This document shows positions 60,001-64,000 of a stretch of DNA of 64,000 nt, piece by piece. The notes beneath the pieces are model-generated. The model did no database searches and was not told the DNA's origin. It saw nothing but the letters and a program-made list of their open reading frames with translations. Source of the stretch: Xanthocytophaga flava (GTDB lineage: Bacteria > Bacteroidota > Bacteroidia > Cytophagales > 172606-1); assembly GCF_030068545.1 (NCBI RefSeq), contig NZ_JASJOR010000007.1, positions 186,001 through 250,000 of the forward strand, written 5' to 3'. The stretch's first letter is position 1. Each line of letters opens with the position of its first letter. The translations under genes and the position numbers were made by a program.

Positions 60001-60947
60001 TTCCCGATAAAAATATCTATCGGGATGAGAGTTCGTATAATGTTCCGGAGGAAGTAAACTTATTATCTGACCTGACACTGGAAAACTGGACTAATGAACC
60101 AGAAGTCAGTACCTTATTGGAAGGTCTTGTTAAAAATTACAACAAGAAACGGAATGAGATCTCAGCCAGATTCAAGCGTGAGAGATTTACATTAGAAGTC
60201 GGAGATGAGCTACCTGCGGGTATTGTACAATTGGCAAAAGTTTATGTTGCCAAGAAACGCAAACTGAAAGTGGGTGATAAAATGGCGGGTCGTCACGGTA
60301 ACAAAGGGGTTGTTGCCCGTATTGTTCGTGAAGAAGATATGCCATTCCTGGCTGACGGAACAGCTGTGGACATTGTGTTGAATCCACTTGGGGTACCTTC
60401 CCGGATGAACCTTGGACAGATTTATGAAACAGTATTAGGATGGGCTGGAAGAAAACTGGGCAAAACATATGCAACACCAATATTTGATGGAGCTACTGAG
60501 GAAGAGGTATTAACTGAGTTAAAAGATGCAGGTTTACCTGATTTTGGACGTACCTATCTTCACGATGGTTTGACAGGACAAAGATTCGACCAGCCTGTTA
60601 CAGTTGGTATTATCTACATGTTGAAACTGGGCCACTTAGTTGATGATAAGATGCACGCTCGTTCAATCGGACCTTACTCATTGATTACACAACAACCATT
60701 GGGTGGTAAAGCACAGTTTGGTGGTCAGCGTTTTGGTGAGATGGAGGTTTGGGCATTGGAAGCATTTGGTGCTTCTCATATTCTACAGGAAATTCTGACT
60801 GTAAAATCAGATGATGTTGTAGGACGTGCTAAAGCTTATGAAGCTATTGTAAAAGGTGAAAACATGCCGAAACCAAATATTCCTGAGTCGTTCAATGTAT
60901 TGGTTCATGAATTGCGTGGTCTTGCATTAGAGATCACATTGGAATAA
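57075..60947 (+). CDS. rpoB: DNA-directed RNA polymerase subunit beta
   Basis: A 1290-residue catalytic subunit. The N-terminal [19 protein letters not shown], the rifampicin-region string [21 protein letters not shown] followed by [18 protein letters not shown] (split for length), and the C-terminal [21 protein letters not shown] are all typical. In the rifampicin pocket the usual Gln, Asp, His and Ser residues appear wild type. The start is TTG: an in-frame TAA lies 15 bases upstream and no ATG is available nearby. A 127-base spacer with a hairpin joins it to rpoC. Confidence 0.97.
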   Translation: [1290 protein letters not shown]

Positions 60948-60954
60948 TTGTTTT

Positions 60955-60983
60955 ACGCAGGGTCTGACTTTCAGACTCTGCGT
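60955..60983 (+). other. strong hairpin in the rpoB-rpoC spacer
   Basis: ACGCAGGGTCTGA / TCAGACTCTGCGT form a 13-bp stem (one G-T wobble) with a CTT loop, starting 7 bases after the rpoB stop. No T tract follows, so it is unlikely to terminate; it may be an RNA-processing or stabilising element. Confidence 0.65.
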
Positions 60984-61083
60984 TGATCTTATCCAATATA
61001 AGAAGAAAGCGTAGTCATAAGCTTCTTTTGAGGATTACAGGGTTTTAAACATGTATTGTCGCCCATAATTATATTCCTAACCT

Positions 61084-64000
61084 ATGGCTTTTAGAAAAAA
61101 TAAAAAAATCAACGCAGACTTCTCGAAGGTCACGATTAGTCTTGCCTCTCCACAATCCATTCTGGATAGTTCTTATGGTGAGGTGACACAGCCTGAAACC
61201 ATTAACTACCGGACATATAAACCCGAAATGGGAGGGCTTTTCTGCGAACGGATTTTCGGACCAGTAAAAGACTGGGAATGTCATTGCGGTAAATATAAAA
61301 GAATTCGTTATAAAGGTATTATTTGTGATCGTTGCGGAGTTGAAGTAACGGAGAAGAAAGTTCGTCGTGAACGCATGGGACACATTGAGCTGGTTGTACC
61401 TGTAGCGCATATCTGGTATTTCCGTTCATTACCAAATAAAATAGGTTATCTGTTAGGTTTACCAACTAAGAAACTTGATCAGATTATCTATTATGAAAGA
61501 TATGTTGTCATCCAACCAGGAGTAAAAGAAGAAGAAGGTGTAAAACAACTAGATTTTCTGACAGAAGATGAGTATCTGGATATTCTGGATAAGCTTCCTC
61601 GTGAAAACCAACTGTTACCAGATGAAGATCCACAGAAATTCATCGCTAAGATGGGTGCTGATGCATTAGAAATGCTTCTTTCCAGAACTAAGCTGGATGA
61701 CTTGTCTTATGAACTTCGTCACGTAGCATCTACAGATACTTCTCAACAACGTAAAGCCGAAGCTTTAAAACGATTGAAAGTAGTAGAGGCATTCCGGGAT
61801 GCAAATACACGTATTGAGAACCGACCTGAATGGATGGTTATCCGTATGGTACCTGTAATTCCACCAGAGCTTCGTCCTTTAGTACCTTTGGATGGTGGTC
61901 GTTTTGCAACTTCTGATTTGAACGATCTATATCGTAGGGTAATTATTCGTAACAACCGATTGAAGCGTTTGATTGAAATCAAAGCTCCTGAAGTTATCTT
62001 ACGTAACGAGAAAAGGATGTTACAGGAAGCTGTTGACTCTTTGTTTGATAACTCTCGTAAAGTAAATGCCGTTCGTTCAGAAGGAAATCGTGCACTGAAG
62101 TCACTTTCAGATATGCTGAAAGGTAAGCAGGGTCGTTTCCGTCAAAACTTGCTAGGTAAACGTGTTGACTATTCTGGTCGTTCGGTTATCGTTGTAGGTC
62201 CTGAACTGAAATTGCATGAATGCGGTCTGCCTAAAGATATGGCTGCCGAGTTATTTAAGCCATTTATTATTCGTAAACTGATTGAGCGGGGAATTGTTAA
62301 AACTGTAAAATCAGCGAAGAAAATAGTTGACAGAAAAGATCCGGTTGTTTGGGATATTTTGGAAAATGTACTGAAAGGGCATCCGGTTCTACTAAACCGT
62401 GCTCCTACATTGCACCGTTTGGGTATTCAGGCATTCCAGCCAAAACTAATCGAAGGAAAAGCAATTCAGTTACACCCACTGGTAACTACAGCATTCAACG
62501 CTGACTTTGACGGTGACCAGATGGCGGTACACGTACCACTAGGTCAAGAGGCAATTCTGGAAGCGTCTTTATTGATGTTGGCTTCTCATAATATCCTGAA
62601 CCCTGCGAACGGTGCTCCAATTACAGTACCTTCTCAGGACATGGTATTGGGATTATACTATGTAACGAAAGGACGGAAACATACTCCTGAATATCCTATT
62701 GCAGGTGAAGGTTCTATCTTCTATTCTGCAGAAGAGGTAATTATTGCTGTTAATGAAGGTAAGTTATCTAAGCATGCTAATATTAAAATTCGTACAAAAG
62801 TACGAAATGAAAATGGCGAGCTGGAAACGAAAATTATAGAGACGGTGGCAGGTCGTGTGTTATTCAACCAGGCTGTTCCGGAAGAAGTTGGATACATCAA
62901 TGAGTTGTTAACCAAGAAGAAGCTACAGCAGATCATTGGTCATGTCTTCAAAACAGTAGGTATGTCTCGCACTGCCAAATTCCTGGATGATATTAAGGAA
63001 CTTGGTTTTCAGATGGCATTCCGTGGAGGTTTATCAATTGGATTGAATGATGTAAAAGTGCCAGAGGCGAAAGCAAAACTGATTGATAATGCCGTTGGTG
63101 AAGTAGACAATGTTTGGAATAACTATCTGATGGGTCTTATCACTGATAACGAACGTTATAACCAGGTAATTGATATTTGGACTCGTGTAAATACTCAAAT
63201 TACAGAGTCTTTGATGAAACAACTGGAAGGTGATCAGCAAGGATTTAATTCTATCTATATGATGATGCACTCTGGCGCACGGGGGTCTCGTGAACAGATT
63301 CGTCAGTTAGGTGGTATGCGGGGTCTGATGGCTAAGCCTCAGAAAAACTTACAAGGTTCCGTTGGTGAGATCATTGAAAACCCAATTATCTCAAACTTTA
63401 AAGAAGGTTTGGATGTATTGGAGTACTTTATCTCTACTCATGGTGCTCGTAAAGGTTTGGCCGATACTGCATTAAAAACTGCTGATGCTGGTTATCTGAC
63501 TCGTCGTCTGGTAGATGTGGCTCAGGATGTAATCATTAACGAAAGTGATTGTGGTACATTACGCGGTATAGTGGTAACAGCTCTAAAAGATAATGAAGAT
63601 ATTGTTGAACCACTATCTGAACGTATTTTGGGCCGTGTTACTGTACATGATGTATTCGACCCGATCACAAATGAACTGATTATCGCTTCTGGTGAACAGG
63701 TAACTGAAGAAATTGCTACACGAATTGATCAAACCAGCGTAGAAGCTGTTGAGATTCGTTCGGTATTAACTTGCGAAACCCGTCAGGGTGTATGCGCAAA
63801 ATGTTACGGACGTAACCTTGCTTCTGGTCGTATGGTTGAAAGAGGTGAAGCAGTTGGTGTTATTGCTGCCCAGTCTATCGGTGAACCAGGAACACAGCTT
63901 ACCCTTCGTACCTTCCACGTGGGTGGTGTGGCGTCAAACATTTCTTCGGATGCAAACATCAAAGCTAAATTTGATGGGGTGATCCAATTTGAAGAACTGC
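61084..64000 (+). CDS. rpoC: DNA-directed RNA polymerase subunit beta' (cut by the window end)
   Basis: The first 972 codons of the beta' subunit; the frame is open to the end of the window. The start MAFRKNKKINADFSKV is typical of Bacteroidota. The first zinc site has Cys66, Cys68, Cys81 and Cys84. The catalytic loop NADFDGDQM is at residues 472-480, with Mg2+-binding Asp474, Asp476 and Asp478. The second zinc site is visible near the end (SDCGT, then CETRQGVCAKCYG). No defects seen. It follows rpoB in the universal order. Confidence 0.97.
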   Translation, partial: MAFRKNKKINADFSKVTISLASPQSILDSSYGEVTQPETINYRTYKPEMGGLFCERIFGPVKDWECHCGKYKRIRYKGIICDRCGVEVTEKKVRRERMGHIELVVPVAHIWYFRSLPNKIGYLLGLPTKKLDQIIYYERYVVIQPGVKEEEGVKQLDFLTEDEYLDILDKLPRENQLLPDEDPQKFIAKMGADALEMLLSRTKLDDLSYELRHVASTDTSQQRKAEALKRLKVVEAFRDANTRIENRPEWMVIRMVPVIPPELRPLVPLDGGRFATSDLNDLYRRVIIRNNRLKRLIEIKAPEVILRNEKRMLQEAVDSLFDNSRKVNAVRSEGNRALKSLSDMLKGKQGRFRQNLLGKRVDYSGRSVIVVGPELKLHECGLPKDMAAELFKPFIIRKLIERGIVKTVKSAKKIVDRKDPVVWDILENVLKGHPVLLNRAPTLHRLGIQAFQPKLIEGKAIQLHPLVTTAFNADFDGDQMAVHVPLGQEAILEASLLMLASHNILNPANGAPITVPSQDMVLGLYYVTKGRKHTPEYPIAGEGSIFYSAEEVIIAVNEGKLSKHANIKIRTKVRNENGELETKIIETVAGRVLFNQAVPEEVGYINELLTKKKLQQIIGHVFKTVGMSRTAKFLDDIKELGFQMAFRGGLSIGLNDVKVPEAKAKLIDNAVGEVDNVWNNYLMGLITDNERYNQVIDIWTRVNTQITESLMKQLEGDQQGFNSIYMMMHSGARGSREQIRQLGGMRGLMAKPQKNLQGSVGEIIENPIISNFKEGLDVLEYFISTHGARKGLADTALKTADAGYLTRRLVDVAQDVIINESDCGTLRGIVVTALKDNEDIVEPLSERILGRVTVHDVFDPITNELIIASGEQVTEEIATRIDQTSVEAVEIRSVLTCETRQGVCAKCYGRNLASGRMVERGEAVGVIAAQSIGEPGTQLTLRTFHVGGVASNISSDANIKAKFDGVIQFEEL

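Overview
The window reads as one continuous piece of chromosome from a low-GC, gliding-type member of the Bacteroidota, most likely order Cytophagales. Support comes from type IX secretion genes (a PorQ and a PorE homologue), gliding-motility genes (gldB, gldE), a MoaC-MoaB fusion typical of the phylum, a 29-residue AURKAIP1/COX24-like protein, Bacteroidota-type promoters (TTTG, about 19 bases, TAnnTTTG) and start regions without Shine-Dalgarno sequences. I see no insertion sequence, prophage, integrase, CRISPR array or rRNA. The gene content is mostly housekeeping.

Layout. 0-2.6 kb: DUF1573 lipoprotein, yajC, YbbR protein, coaE. 2.6-5 kb: molybdenum cofactor genes (moaCB fusion, moaA). 5-9.5 kb: MaoC-like hydratase and a 1331-residue receptor with HAMP, GAF and five PAS domains but no transmitter. 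10-17.5 kb: proteostasis and secretion genes (hslU, porQ, lon, porE). 17.9-19.6 kb: a shorter relative of the receptor. 19.6-28 kb: flavoprotein, SUKH-like/DUF4126 pair, DUF2147, rhodanese, OsmC, metZ, ilvA and two low-complexity secreted proteins. 28.4-30.1 kb: a Tat-exported sulfite-oxidase-like molybdoenzyme with its cytochrome c. 30.2-33.5 kb: RNase R and a nucleotidyltransferase-like protein. 33.5-35.4 kb: a repeat-rich control region, an autoregulated-looking GntR regulator and deoC. 35.6-40.5 kb: pssA, a degenerate receiver, a tiny lipoprotein, an ACC-deaminase-like enzyme, a pseudouridine synthase and a desaturase. 40.5-44.2 kb: gldE, ssb, mutY and, divergently, an HU gene. 44.4-51.5 kb: TPR protein, the 29-residue protein, RNase E/G, a beta-barrel protein, gldB and an ABC exporter. 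51.6-64 kb: tRNA-Tyr, tRNA-Gly, tRNA-Thr, tuf, tRNA-Trp, secE, nusG, rplKAJL, rpoB, and rpoC cut by the window end.

Genes that plausibly work together: moaCB and moaA supply cofactor for the sulfite-oxidase-like enzyme; porQ, porE, gldB and gldE belong to the secretion/gliding machinery; the last 12 kb is the classic translation/transcription block with promoters at tRNA-Tyr and tRNA-Trp and a terminator-like hairpin between rplL and rpoB.

The most unusual non-coding signal is at 33.5-33.85 kb: nested inverted repeats with many GGTCA/TGACC half-sites, followed by a perfect 22-bp inverted repeat with GntR-type operators that runs into the gntR start codon. The most unusual proteins are the two output-less receptors and the receiver lacking its acidic pocket. 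I found no clear, wholly new multi-gene system.
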